Notes under the pieces: model-generated | What the model was told of the DNA's origin: nothing | The model's input: only the letters and a program-made list of their open reading frames with translations | The model's database searches: none | In this document: piece by piece, positions 35,822 through 44,214 of the stretch | Numbering within the stretch: position 1 is the first letter of the stretch | How the letters are laid out: each line of letters begins with the position of its first letter | Made by a program: the position numbers and the translations under genes | NCBI RefSeq assembly: GCF_010820665.1 | Contig: NZ_JAAIKC010000006.1 | Span: 62,001-126,000 of the forward strand | Source: Paenibacillus sp. SYP-B3998 | GTDB taxonomy: Bacteria; Bacillota; Bacilli; Paenibacillales; NBRC-103111 | DNA: 64,000 bases | Direction: 5' to 3'

Positions 35822-35871
35822 TAGCGAGAAGAGCCCCGTTGTTATCTGGGCTCTTTTCGCTACTATTCGTC
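35814..35871 (+). terminator. Long inverted repeat overlapping the stop codon
   Basis: Arms of about 23 bases, beginning ACGAATAGTAGCGA and GGGCTCTTTTCGCT, pair with one mismatch around an 11-base loop. The left arm contains the last codons and stop of the HTH gene. Confidence 0.7.
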
Positions 35872-35934
35872 AACGGTAAAATAAATTTGACAGACGTAAG
35901 CGGACAGCGTTAAGTTAAACCTATACCTTTATAG

Positions 35935-36117
35935 GGGAAAGCCTTCGTTCAACACACCTTTAGAAAAACGAAGCAAGGCCATATTCAGCTCCTGATTGGG
36001 CTGGGCGTTAAGGCAGGTATCAGGGATATCCTACTCGCTAGCGGTCAAGTACAACCTAACGATACCATCTGGGTTGAACTGCCAACTGAGTCTCATCTAC
36101 CGCTCGAACGCGTCTAA
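35935..36117 (+). pseudogene. Open frame without a start codon, possible gene remnant
   Basis: Sixty codons read like ordinary protein (GHIQLLIGLGVKAGIRDILL ... QPNDTIWVELP ... LPLERV, stop at 36115) but contain no ATG, GTG or TTG near the beginning, and a stop precedes it directly. It ends 33 bp before the aminopeptidase start. A TTGACA at 35888 lies upstream. It could be the 3' end of a lost gene; I do not recognise the family. Confidence 0.35.
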
Positions 36118-36150
36118 TGAAGGTACACATCATAGAGGAGGAACGATAAT

Positions 36151-37383
36151 ATGAGTCTAGAAACTAATCTTGAGAAATATGCTGAACTTACGGTTCGCGT
36201 AGCTCTAAACATTCAACCTGGACAGACACTATGGATTAACGCCCCTATTCACTCCCCGCAGCTCGTTCGCTTAATTTCCCAAAAAGCGTACGAAGTCGGC
36301 GCTAAACACGTGAATATTGAATGGCAAGATGAGATATCCACACAAATTAAATATAAGTATGCACCCGCCGAAGCATTCAATGAATATCCCGCATGGCGAG
36401 CCCAAGCGCTTAATGATCTCGCTGCTTGCAATGGCGCTTACTTATTAATCGATTCCAGCGATCCTGAGCTGCTGAAGGATGTTGATCCTAGCCGTACGTC
36501 AGCATTTTCCAAAGCAGCGGGCCCTGCCTTAGTGAAGTGGAGAGAAAGCATGTCCGCCTACAAAATGACTTGGTCGATCATTGCAGCTCCTTCATCCACA
36601 TGGGCCAAAAAAGTATTCCCTCACCTGGAGGAGGAAGCGGCTATTACCGCGTTGTGGGATGCCATCTTCCAAGCGTCACGTGTCGATCAAGACAACCCTG
36701 TACATACCTGGCATGCACATAATGATACCCTTCGCAACAAAAGAGAGCTGCTTAACGAGAAGCAATACCGGAAAATTCATTACCGCGCTCCTGGAACCGA
36801 GCTTACGGTGGAGCTCCCTGAGAATCATATTTGGCGCGGTGGCTCTGCAACGAATGGAACGGCCAATTTCGAATTTAACCCGAACATTCCGACAGAGGAA
36901 GTATTTATTTCTCCGCATAAGAACGGCACGCAGGGTACGGTGCGGAGCACGAAGCCATTAAGCTACCAAGGCAACCTGATTAACAACTTCACGATTACCT
37001 TTGAGCATGGAAAGGTTATTGATTACAAGGCTGAACAAGGCTATGAGGCCCTCAAAGCGATGATTGAAATAGATGAAGGCGCTCATTATTTAGGCGAGAT
37101 TGCTCTCGTTCCGCATCATTCACCGATCTCAAACTCAAACCTTATCTTCTTTAATACCTTGTTTGATGAAAATGCGTCCAACCACTTGGCCTTAGGCCGC
37201 TCTTTCCCGACTTGTATAGAAAACGGGACGGATAAGTCCAAAGAAGAGTTGTCGCAAGCAGGATTGAACGATAGTCTCATCCATGTTGACTTTATGATCG
37301 GCTCTGCCGAAATGGATGTCGACGGTGAGCGAGCGGATGGCAGCATCGAACCTATTTTCCGAAATGGAAACTGGGCTCTATAG
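36151..37383 (+). CDS. ampS: M29-family aminopeptidase
   Basis: Cytoplasmic metal-dependent aminopeptidase of 410 residues that removes N-terminal residues from short peptides. Family blocks are ENHIWRGGSATNGTANFEFNPNIPTEEVF split around the conserved Gly, PHKNGTQGTV with a metal-binding Glu nearby, EIDEGAHYLGEIALVPHHSP, LIFFNTLFDENASNHLALG and SLIHVDFMIGS. These give the Glu/His/Asp ligands of the two-metal site. AGAGGAGG precedes the ATG. Monocistronic, with a strong terminator. Confidence 0.92.
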   Translation: MSLETNLEKYAELTVRVALNIQPGQTLWINAPIHSPQLVRLISQKAYEVGAKHVNIEWQDEISTQIKYKYAPAEAFNEYPAWRAQALNDLAACNGAYLLIDSSDPELLKDVDPSRTSAFSKAAGPALVKWRESMSAYKMTWSIIAAPSSTWAKKVFPHLEEEAAITALWDAIFQASRVDQDNPVHTWHAHNDTLRNKRELLNEKQYRKIHYRAPGTELTVELPENHIWRGGSATNGTANFEFNPNIPTEEVFISPHKNGTQGTVRSTKPLSYQGNLINNFTITFEHGKVIDYKAEQGYEALKAMIEIDEGAHYLGEIALVPHHSPISNSNLIFFNTLFDENASNHLALGRSFPTCIENGTDKSKEELSQAGLNDSLIHVDFMIGSAEMDVDGERADGSIEPIFRNGNWAL

Positions 37384-37390
37384 GAAAGTT

Positions 37391-37427
37391 AAAAAAGGAC
37401 ATGGAGTTTAATCCCACGTCCTTTTTT
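37391..37427. terminator. Bidirectional terminator
   Basis: AAAAAAGGACATGG and CCACGTCCTTTTTT form a stem with one weak pair between the convergent aminopeptidase and DoxX genes, with A and T runs on both sides. Confidence 0.85.
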
Positions 37428-37430
37428 GCT

Positions 37431-37811
37431 TTAAATTTCTATTTGCATCCCTTTTTGCATTTTCCTCAGCATATAGTAAGAAAGCATAACAAACAAGAAG
37501 ACTACGACCGATTTAATACTGCCCATTGGGTTTCCGACCGCATTTTCCGACCAAAATGCAGCAATACAATCAATAGCAAACCCGGCATATGCCCATTCTT
37601 TTAGCCTATAATTTTTCGGAACAAGAAGAACAATGATACCTATAAGTTTTGCTATTCCAAGCATAGTCAGAAAGTAGGCTGGGTAACCCAACAGCTGCGT
37701 AGTTTCTACTAATGTTTTTGGTGACCGAGCAATCTCATTGACGGCACTGAGTAAGAATCCTATGAGCGTACAAATAGTGATTACCCAATACGTAATTTTT
37801 ATTTTTTTCAT
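37431..37811 (-). CDS. DoxX-like membrane protein
   Basis: Four-helix membrane protein of 126 residues. The pattern LGYPAYFLTMLGIAKLIGIIVLL followed by LKEWAYAGFAIDCIAA is the DoxX-like (PF13564-type) signature. The function of stand-alone members is unknown; some relatives are linked to thiol or quinone metabolism. The ATG at 37811 has GAGGAG upstream, favouring it over a longer frame. Confidence 0.85.
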   Translation of the reverse strand: MKKIKITYWVITICTLIGFLLSAVNEIARSPKTLVETTQLLGYPAYFLTMLGIAKLIGIIVLLVPKNYRLKEWAYAGFAIDCIAAFWSENAVGNPMGSIKSVVVFLFVMLSYYMLRKMQKGMQIEI

Positions 37812-38073
37812 AATCGTAACTCCTCGTATCGTTTTTTGGAATTTGTCTAACTTCAATGATTTCCTAATCCTTTCGTGCTCGGTTAAATCTCACAGCTATT
37901 CGTTTATCTGTGCTCCGGCTATCCTCCCTTAATTTCTTACACTCTGATTCTATCAAGAACAGAACGTAAGCAAATCTGTGAAAAGTCATGTTTGCGCAAA
38001 GAAAAAGGCAGAACGTTTGATCGCTAAAGCATGATTAATCTCACGCTCTATGCCAAAAGTCATGCCCATTGAA

Positions 38074-38736
38074 TTACATTTGATGGCGAACCGAAAATAC
38101 GGCTGCTTGTGTTCGGTCTCTTAGCCCTAGCTTAGCTATGAGGTTCGAAACATGATTTTTCACTGTACCTTCCGTAATAACAAGAAAACCAGCAATCTCT
38201 TTATTATTTAATCCTTGGCCCAATAAAGCTAATACCTCTTTCTCACGCTCAGTCAGAAGCCCCAATCCTACTGGCTCAGTCCTACTTAGTGGATGGGCTT
38301 TATCCGGGTTCCATTCTGACATTTTTTTCAACTCGTTCATAAGTGTTACCGTTATATCTGGTTGAAGTACAGTGCCGCCATTGTATACCGTTTGAATCGC
38401 ACTTACGATGGCCTCAGATGGCATGTCCTTCAACAAATAGCCATGCACGCCTTTTTCCAAAACTCGTAAAATTAACTCAGCGTCATCGAAGGTCGTTAGA
38501 ATCAGCACTTTCGTTTCTGGTAAATGCTTGAGAATCAATTCAGCCCCTTCCACACCATCCATGCCCGGCATTCGGATATCCATCAACACAACGTCAGGTC
38601 GCCATTCAAGCGCTTTGGTATAGGCATCTCTTCCATCCACAGCCGTTCCTATCACTTCCATACCCGCTTCCAAGCCGATGATGGTCGCAAGCCCCTCTCT
38701 CATAAGCCGTTGATCGTCTACTACCAGGATTCTCAC
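38074..38736 (-). CDS. NarL/LuxR-type response regulator
   Basis: Two-component regulator of 220 residues. It has a receiver domain with the acidic pair VVDDQ, phosphoacceptor D53 in LMDIRMPG, T in LTTFDD and K in LLKDMP, followed by a LuxR-type HTH (LTEREKEVLALLGQGLNNKE ... TVKNHVSNLIAKLGL). It begins with a GTG sharing one base with the kinase stop (TAGTG), so the two are co-translated. The target is probably a transporter or stress genes elsewhere; none adjoins it. Confidence 0.93.
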   Translation of the reverse strand: MRILVVDDQRLMREGLATIIGLEAGMEVIGTAVDGRDAYTKALEWRPDVVLMDIRMPGMDGVEGAELILKHLPETKVLILTTFDDAELILRVLEKGVHGYLLKDMPSEAIVSAIQTVYNGGTVLQPDITVTLMNELKKMSEWNPDKAHPLSRTEPVGLGLLTEREKEVLALLGQGLNNKEIAGFLVITEGTVKNHVSNLIAKLGLRDRTQAAVFSVRHQM

Positions 38737-39959
38737 TAAATAGCACGCTCCATTTTCATTAAAGAATAAGGGAGTTGCACTTCGATAGCAAAACCCTTGC
38801 GATGATCCATGTAAACATGCACTTCCCCATGCAATTCTTCCACTCTTTCTTTCATATTAATGAGACCAAAGCCCGGCTTAAGTTCAACAGGAAGATCTCC
38901 GTCATTACGTATGCACAGAGAAAAGCCGTTCTCCGCATAGACTAGCCTGATTTTCACATTTTTCGCATGACCGTGTTTCTGAGCATTCGTAAGTGATTCC
39001 TGTACAATTCGATAGGCCGTTATTTGGAGATTGCCTGATAGTGCGACTGGAATCCCAATCGATTCAAAAACGGTTTGAACCTCAGTAAATTGGGTAAACT
39101 CCTCTGATAGCGTTGCAAGACTATCATTTAATGAAGCAGACTTAACCGGTTCATCCCGAATAGCCCTTACCGAGAGCCGGACCTCTTGCAATGACGATCT
39201 AATTAAATCTTCACATGCCAGATAGGTTTGTTCACTACGTAATGAATCCAATCCGCTTAGCTTGCGAGCCGCTTGCATTTGAATCAATAATGCCGTCAGT
39301 TTATGACCTACAGTATCATGAATATCCCGCGCAATACGCACTCTTTCCTTCGTTGCAGCCCACTCCTCCGTTTTGAGCGCATAGTCCTGTAGTCGTTCAT
39401 GAGATTGCATCAATTGTGCATACAACTGCATGGTATCATTACGTGCGCGTTGATAATAATTGATTAAAGAGCTGACAATTCCTGCGAAAACAATAAAAGA
39501 ACAGGAAATAAAATAACCAATTTCATCGAATTTTTTATATAATTGCCAATCAATGCTACCCATCGTAACAACATACACGACCAGTAACAGCAGGCATGTA
39601 CCGATAAGCATTCGGGTATTTTTTAATAACATTAAAATCGCCAAGGCTGTAATTCCAATGAATAAATGATTCGGGAATTTCCCGCCAATATAAACATAAC
39701 CATAGGAAGCGGATACCAAGAAATCGATGATAAGGATGGGAAAAAGCCAAGTCTGTTTTTTTTTCATCTTAAGGTAAAATAAATTAATCAAAAGGAACAC
39801 CATCATTGAAATGACGACAAAACTTAATCTCCAAAAAATAGTCATCGAATTTTCAAAATAAAAAACACCTGTTAAAGCTAAATCAAAGATTAGTTTTAAC
39901 CCGAACAATACTCGCCATGAAAGAGGGCTCTTTCTTATTCGATCCGTTTCTTGAATCAT
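38736..39959 (-). CDS. NarX/DesK-type sensor histidine kinase
   Basis: Membrane kinase of 407 residues. Five to six hydrophobic segments (about 15-170) are followed by a HisKA_3 dimerisation helix with the phospho-His in RIARDIHDTVGHKL and an ATPase domain (SLTNAQKHGHAKNV, LCIRNDGD, GFGLINMKERVEELHG). No extracellular sensor domain is visible, so it probably senses a membrane or intramembrane cue. It partners the following NarL-type regulator. An extended -10 element lies 45 bp upstream. Confidence 0.92.
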   Translation of the reverse strand: MIQETDRIRKSPLSWRVLFGLKLIFDLALTGVFYFENSMTIFWRLSFVVISMMVFLLINLFYLKMKKKQTWLFPILIIDFLVSASYGYVYIGGKFPNHLFIGITALAILMLLKNTRMLIGTCLLLLVVYVVTMGSIDWQLYKKFDEIGYFISCSFIVFAGIVSSLINYYQRARNDTMQLYAQLMQSHERLQDYALKTEEWAATKERVRIARDIHDTVGHKLTALLIQMQAARKLSGLDSLRSEQTYLACEDLIRSSLQEVRLSVRAIRDEPVKSASLNDSLATLSEEFTQFTEVQTVFESIGIPVALSGNLQITAYRIVQESLTNAQKHGHAKNVKIRLVYAENGFSLCIRNDGDLPVELKPGFGLINMKERVEELHGEVHVYMDHRKGFAIEVQLPYSLMKMERAI

Positions 39960-40001
39960 CCTTTCTTACTCACCTCACCATTTGTGATTCCTATTAAAGC
40001 G

Positions 40002-40010
40002 ATTATAGCA
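40002..40010 (-). promoter_or_regulatory. Extended -10 promoter of the two-component operon
   Basis: The minus strand reads TGCTATAAT, an exact extended -10 (TGnTATAAT). The -35 region is poor, as is common for this promoter type. Confidence 0.55.
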
Positions 40011-40262
40011 TACAACGCATTAGAAACATTTGGTGTTAATTTCAGACTAGACGATGTACCATTTCACCCATCTTTATTAATAAAATATCCCCCACTAGCC
40101 AGTGGCCAGCAGGGGAATATGTATGTAAACTCACAAAACAGCCATCATCGGCGATCCGCCCGCCATCCCTTCAGTACACCATCGAATCCATCGTATATAA
40201 ATAAATACTCTGTAACCTTTTTGTGCCTACTTCCCAATCGCTCCTCAACTCGTTATGATGAA

Positions 40263-40273
40263 GATTGTCGAAT
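40263..40273 (+). promoter_or_regulatory. Spo0A-box-like site before the DMT transporter
   Basis: GATTGTCGAAT contains an exact TGTCGAA core at 40266-40272, about 25 bp before the start codon. Confidence 0.3.
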
Positions 40274-40296
40274 AAAAACGAAACGAGGAATACAAG

Positions 40297-41172
40297 GTGA
40301 ATTCTTTTCCATCAATTAAAACAATTAGTCTTACGATTCTGCTCATCTTGATTTGGGCCTTCTCTTGGCCGATTTATAAACTAGCTCTCCCCTACACACC
40401 ACCGCTACTGTTTGCGGGCTTGCGAACTTTGTTAGGAGGGCTATTGCTTACTCTCTTTCTACTAAAGCAGTGGAGACTGATTCGTTGGCGTGAAAATAAA
40501 TTCATTTACATCGTCTCCTCTGTACTCAACGTGATTTTATTTTATGGCTTACAAACGGTAGGTCTCCAGTACTTACCATCTGGCTTATTCTCGGTAATCG
40601 TCTACCTGCAGCCTGTCCTTATCGGCATTATGGCTTGGTTATGGCTTGGAGAATCCATGTCGTTGATCAAAATCATAGGGCTGCTGATCGGGTTTATCGG
40701 TGTCATTACGGTGAGTTCCGGAGCGTTGTCGGGGCACATATCGATTATCGGTATCGTCATAGCCTTAGTAACGTCGTTAAGTTGGGCTACGGGTACGGTC
40801 GTCGTGAAGAAAATAGGAACGAATACGAATCGGATGTGGCTTGTAGCCTTTCAATGTTTGATCGGAGGGTTCGTATTGTCAGGGGCAGGGCTGCTCACGG
40901 AGCAATCCTCACATATAGTTTGGAGTAACCCCCTATATTTGACCGGATTAATCTATGGGGCCATCGTAGGTATTCCCTTATCATGGATTATTTACTATAA
41001 GCTTATGAACGCAGGTGAAGTAAGCAAAGTCGCTTCCAGTACATTTCTAGTTCCGCTGCTTGCCGTCTTTATCGGTACGCTCGTTCTCCATGAGCCGTTT
41101 ACATACGCCCTTCTTGTAGGACTCCTGTTCATTGCGGCTAGTATTTACCTGGTGAATCGTTCTGCCGCATGA
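40297..41172 (+). CDS. EamA/DMT-family permease
   Basis: Drug/metabolite-transporter superfamily protein of 291 residues with ten hydrophobic segments in two EamA repeats. The repeats are marked by GLQTVGLQYLPSGLFSVIVYLQPV in the first half and SKVASSTFLVPLLAVFIGTLVLHE in the second. Probably an exporter of amino acids or related metabolites; substrate unknown. The GTG start has GAGGAA upstream. Single gene. Confidence 0.88.
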   Translation: MNSFPSIKTISLTILLILIWAFSWPIYKLALPYTPPLLFAGLRTLLGGLLLTLFLLKQWRLIRWRENKFIYIVSSVLNVILFYGLQTVGLQYLPSGLFSVIVYLQPVLIGIMAWLWLGESMSLIKIIGLLIGFIGVITVSSGALSGHISIIGIVIALVTSLSWATGTVVVKKIGTNTNRMWLVAFQCLIGGFVLSGAGLLTEQSSHIVWSNPLYLTGLIYGAIVGIPLSWIIYYKLMNAGEVSKVASSTFLVPLLAVFIGTLVLHEPFTYALLVGLLFIAASIYLVNRSAA

Positions 41173-41297
41173 ATGCAATCGCTCGGAAACACATTTCCGA
41201 ATTTGTGGATTTCTTGCCGAACGTAATGGCCCTGTTCACTGCTAAAACTATGTGCATGGGTAGGTTATATGAACTCCTATGAAGATTACTTCCTTCT

Positions 41298-41356
41298 CTA
41301 GAACAAAGAACATCCCCTTCCATCATGTAGATGAAAAGGGATGTTCTTTGTTCTAG
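41298..41356. terminator. Long inverted repeat between convergent genes
   Basis: Arms of about 21 bases, CTAGAACAAAGAACATCCC and its complement, flank an 18-base centre. It lies between the DMT permease and aspartase stops and probably ends both transcripts, though T-runs are weak. Confidence 0.65.
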
Positions 41357-41360
41357 CTTA

Positions 41361-42779
41361 TTATTCGGTCGGCAGCAGTAATCTTTCGCCGGCAATACCC
41401 GGTGTGGTCATCTGAATCGGATCCAGGATTTCCTCGATTTCCTCAGGCGTCAGAAGCTGTTTCTCTAGGATCAGCTCTTTTAACGACAATCCCGTACGAA
41501 TCGCTTCTTTCACTAATTGAGCAGCTACTTCATAGCCTAAGTGCGGGTTCAAAGCTGTTACAATTCCGAAACTTTGTTCAACATAAGTTCTGCAACGCTC
41601 CCGATCCGCTTCCATGCCCTCTACCGCGAATCGTTCGAACACCTCAGCAGCGTTACGCATGATTTTCAAGGATTGCAATAAATTGAAAGCGATTACGGGA
41701 CCCATTACATTAAGCTCGAATTGTCCTGCTTCACAAGCCAAACAGATGGTATGATCGTTGCCAATCACTTGAAACGCCACTTGATTAACGACTTCAGCCA
41801 TAACCGGGTTCACTTTACCTGGCATGATCGATGAACCTGGCTGCCTTGGCGGAAGCTTAATTTCGCCTAATCCTACTTTCGGGCCGGAAGCCATCAAGCG
41901 AATATCATTGCAAATTTTCGATAAATTAACCGCACAAACCTTTAATGCAGCAGAGAGCTCGGTATAAGCATCCATGTTTTGTGTAGCATCGACAAGATGC
42001 TCAGCCAGTTCAATCGGAAGCTCTGTTTGCTCTTTCAAATGCAGCATGACGCTTTCAACGTAAGCCGGACTGGCATTAAGGCCTGTGCCTACTGCGGTTG
42101 CTCCCATATTAATAGTAAGCAGTCCCTCGGAAGCTTGTGTAATCCGTTTAATATCCCGCTGAATCACACGCGCATAAGCTCCGAATTCTTGCCCCATGCG
42201 AATAGGCACTGCATCCTGCAAATGCGTTCTTCCCATTTTGATCACATCATCAAATTCGATCTCTTTACGCGCAAATGCAGATTGAAGCGTTTTCATAGCT
42301 GCAAGCAGTTGATCAGCCAAACGAAAAGCAGCTATCTTAACGGCCGTTGGGATGACATCATTCGTAGACTGCGACATATTCACGTGATTATTCGGGTTGC
42401 AATGGAAATAATTGCCCTTCTCTTGGGACATCAGCTCTAGCGTACGATTCGCTAACACTTCATTCATATTCATATTGATGGAGGTTCCTGCACCGCCCTG
42501 AATAGAATCTACGATAAACTGGTCTACTAATCGTCCTTGCCTTACTTCCTCAGCCGCCGCAACGAGCTGCTCGCCAATTCTTCTTGGCAGCATGTGTGTG
42601 TCCATATTCGCCAACGCGCACGCTTTTTTCACTTCAGCCAAAGCTGTTATGAGCTCTGTATGTATAGTTACGCCAGTGATCGGAAAATTCTCAATCGCAC
42701 GTATCGTCTGAATACCATAATACGCTTCCGAAGGAACCTGTTTTTCACCCAAAAAATCTTTCTCGATCCGATAACTCAT
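41361..42779 (-). CDS. aspA: Aspartate ammonia-lyase
   Basis: Reversibly converts L-aspartate to fumarate and ammonia; a tetrameric fumarase/aspartase-superfamily enzyme of about 472 residues. Visible are the N-terminal EKDFLGEKQVPSEAYYGIQT, KMGRTHLQDAVPIRMGQEF, NINMGATAVGTGLNA and the catalytic loop PGSSIMPGKVNPV. The aspartase-type N-terminus and substrate-contact motifs favour AspA over class II fumarase. The ATG at 42779 has AAAGGATGG upstream. No asparaginase gene adjoins it. Confidence 0.93.
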   Translation of the reverse strand: MSYRIEKDFLGEKQVPSEAYYGIQTIRAIENFPITGVTIHTELITALAEVKKACALANMDTHMLPRRIGEQLVAAAEEVRQGRLVDQFIVDSIQGGAGTSINMNMNEVLANRTLELMSQEKGNYFHCNPNNHVNMSQSTNDVIPTAVKIAAFRLADQLLAAMKTLQSAFARKEIEFDDVIKMGRTHLQDAVPIRMGQEFGAYARVIQRDIKRITQASEGLLTINMGATAVGTGLNASPAYVESVMLHLKEQTELPIELAEHLVDATQNMDAYTELSAALKVCAVNLSKICNDIRLMASGPKVGLGEIKLPPRQPGSSIMPGKVNPVMAEVVNQVAFQVIGNDHTICLACEAGQFELNVMGPVIAFNLLQSLKIMRNAAEVFERFAVEGMEADRERCRTYVEQSFGIVTALNPHLGYEVAAQLVKEAIRTGLSLKELILEKQLLTPEEIEEILDPIQMTTPGIAGERLLLPTE

Positions 42780-42924
42780 CAAACGCACCATCCTTTTACT
42801 TGTCATCTGCTCGACATGACGCAGGAGATACAGCCTCTTACTCGCCGTTCATCGAATCAATTCGCTATGTGATGCTGCGTCTCCTGCTCACTTCGATCAT
42901 AATTATCCAATGGTCAATATATTG

Positions 42925-43524
42925 TCATTTTTGAAAAAAAATCCGACCAAACTGCTGTGGAATATGGAAATTTACCTTCCCTGTCGGAGACCATGCCCAG
43001 TAGTGCCGATTCCCTTGCTCATCATCGTCAATTCGATAAAGATTCCAATTCCACGTCGTACCGGATTCCGGCGTCACACCCAAATCTGCGAAGGGAATAT
43101 GCAGCTCATACATCCTCCATCCCTCCGTATCGGTGGATATCTTCGTAACCAAACCAGGGGCATGCCATGAGGTATCCACTGTTTTGGCGCCAGCCAAATC
43201 ATTATGGACTAACGCATCGAATACGACATTACGAGGGCTCACTTCAAGCTCATAATAAACGCGGCCTGTTCCGCTTGTGTCGATAAAAGCTTCCACGACA
43301 TCTTCTAAAAAAATAGGATCATCATGCTGCTCCATCGTCGCCACCACATGATCATCCTCACATTCAAAACGGATCAACAAAGCCATCTGCGTCCAGCACG
43401 CGCGAACGCGGGTCATTAAACGCGGGCTTTCTCCTGTTACCACTTCGCGCAAAGAAACAGCTTCGATCTCTTCCCATCGAGGATTTACATTGTCGCTGTC
43501 AACAAATCGGCATTCATAACGCAT
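42925..43524 (-). CDS. CBM9-like carbohydrate-binding domain protein
   Basis: Stand-alone beta-sandwich protein of 199 residues resembling the family 9 carbohydrate-binding/DOMON-like group. ACWTQMALLIRFECEDDHV, DPIFLEDVVEAFIDTSG, YYELEVSPRNVVFDALV and TWNWNLYRID are typical. No signal peptide is visible, so it is probably cytoplasmic despite the fold. AAAGGAGGAG precedes the ATG at 43524. The role of these free-standing proteins is unknown. Confidence 0.8.
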   Translation of the reverse strand: MRYECRFVDSDNVNPRWEEIEAVSLREVVTGESPRLMTRVRACWTQMALLIRFECEDDHVVATMEQHDDPIFLEDVVEAFIDTSGTGRVYYELEVSPRNVVFDALVHNDLAGAKTVDTSWHAPGLVTKISTDTEGWRMYELHIPFADLGVTPESGTTWNWNLYRIDDDEQGNRHYWAWSPTGKVNFHIPQQFGRIFFQK

Positions 43525-43575
43525 GCGTTCTCCTCCTTTACCTACGCTTGTAATCATACTGAAAACCCCGTAAAA

Positions 43576-43599
43576 AGTAAAAACTCCCCTAAGGGAGCT
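43576..43599 (-). terminator. Terminator after the YpbF-like gene
   Basis: Minus-strand CTCCC, a TTA loop and GGGAG lead into TTTTT. Confidence 0.7.
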
Positions 43600-43606
43600 G
43601 TATCCT

Positions 43607-44050
43607 TCAATTTTTGTAAACCAGATTAATATCGTGCTTCACTTTCATAAGACTGGACACTTGATCCCTTGTTTGGGAGTCGCTGTTGATTAAGCAGGAA
43701 TGATCAAGCTTATCGATCGTTTCAACACGAAGATTTTCATATTTTTTTTTAGCTGTTTCAATTTTGCTCATTACGTTCCGCATCATCATCACGAACGTGA
43801 TGCAGCCTAATAAGGAGAATACCATGTATCGATTGGCTAGCAGCATATCTAGCATCGCCATCACATTACCGCCTGAACTTATAAGGATTGTCCGATAAAA
43901 GATGAGGGTGAAGTATACACATAAACATGCCGCCACCATCACATAAATAGGCAGTGAGCTTCTGAGCTTATCCAACTTAATCTTGCGCTCCTGCAATTCA
44001 TCGAGCATTTTACTTGTATCCTCTGACAGATTGAGTTCCGACCATTTCAT
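43607..44050 (-). CDS. YpbF-like membrane protein (DUF2663)
   Basis: Membrane protein of 147 residues with an N-terminal charged helix, two hydrophobic segments (about 33-57 and 72-92) and a C-terminal coiled region ending KHDINLVYKN. Length, layout and this ending fit the DUF2663/YpbF family of Bacilli, whose function is unknown. A G-rich binding site lies eight bases before the ATG. Confidence 0.6.
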   Translation of the reverse strand: MKWSELNLSEDTSKMLDELQERKIKLDKLRSSLPIYVMVAACLCVYFTLIFYRTILISSGGNVMAMLDMLLANRYMVFSLLGCITFVMMMRNVMSKIETAKKKYENLRVETIDKLDHSCLINSDSQTRDQVSSLMKVKHDINLVYKN

Positions 44051-44133
44051 TGGACATTCCCCCCTTTTCTACCCATCCTATGCACTGAGCTATACAAACA
44101 GAATCGTTACTATACATACCTCCAGTAAAAAAT

Positions 44134-44168
44134 GAAAAAACTGCCGAGACGCGAAGTCTCGACAGTTT
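44134..44168 (-). terminator. Terminator after the chitinase gene
   Basis: Minus-strand ACTGTCGAGAC and GTCTCGGCAGT, with one G-U pair and a five-base loop, are followed by a T-rich run. Confidence 0.85.
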
Positions 44169-44214
44169 GTACACACAGCTTCCTCTACACGAGGATATCG
44201 TCATCTCTCACTTC

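Larger units (their letters stand above)
39960..40296. other. Divergent gap between kinase and DMT transporter genes
   Basis: Besides the kinase promoter and a TGTCGAA site, it holds a GC-rich hairpin near 40091-40117 (CCCCTGCT / AGTGGGGG on the minus strand, then ATATTTTATT). A 44-codon minus-strand frame of protein-like composition (SLHTYSPAGHWLVGDILL) has no start codon. No complete gene is seen. Confidence 0.4.

Noticed and set aside
39951-40319. 122-codon plus-strand frame overlapping the DMT permease start
   Set aside because: No ribosome binding site, non-protein-like composition, and it overlaps the well-supported GTG start at 40297.
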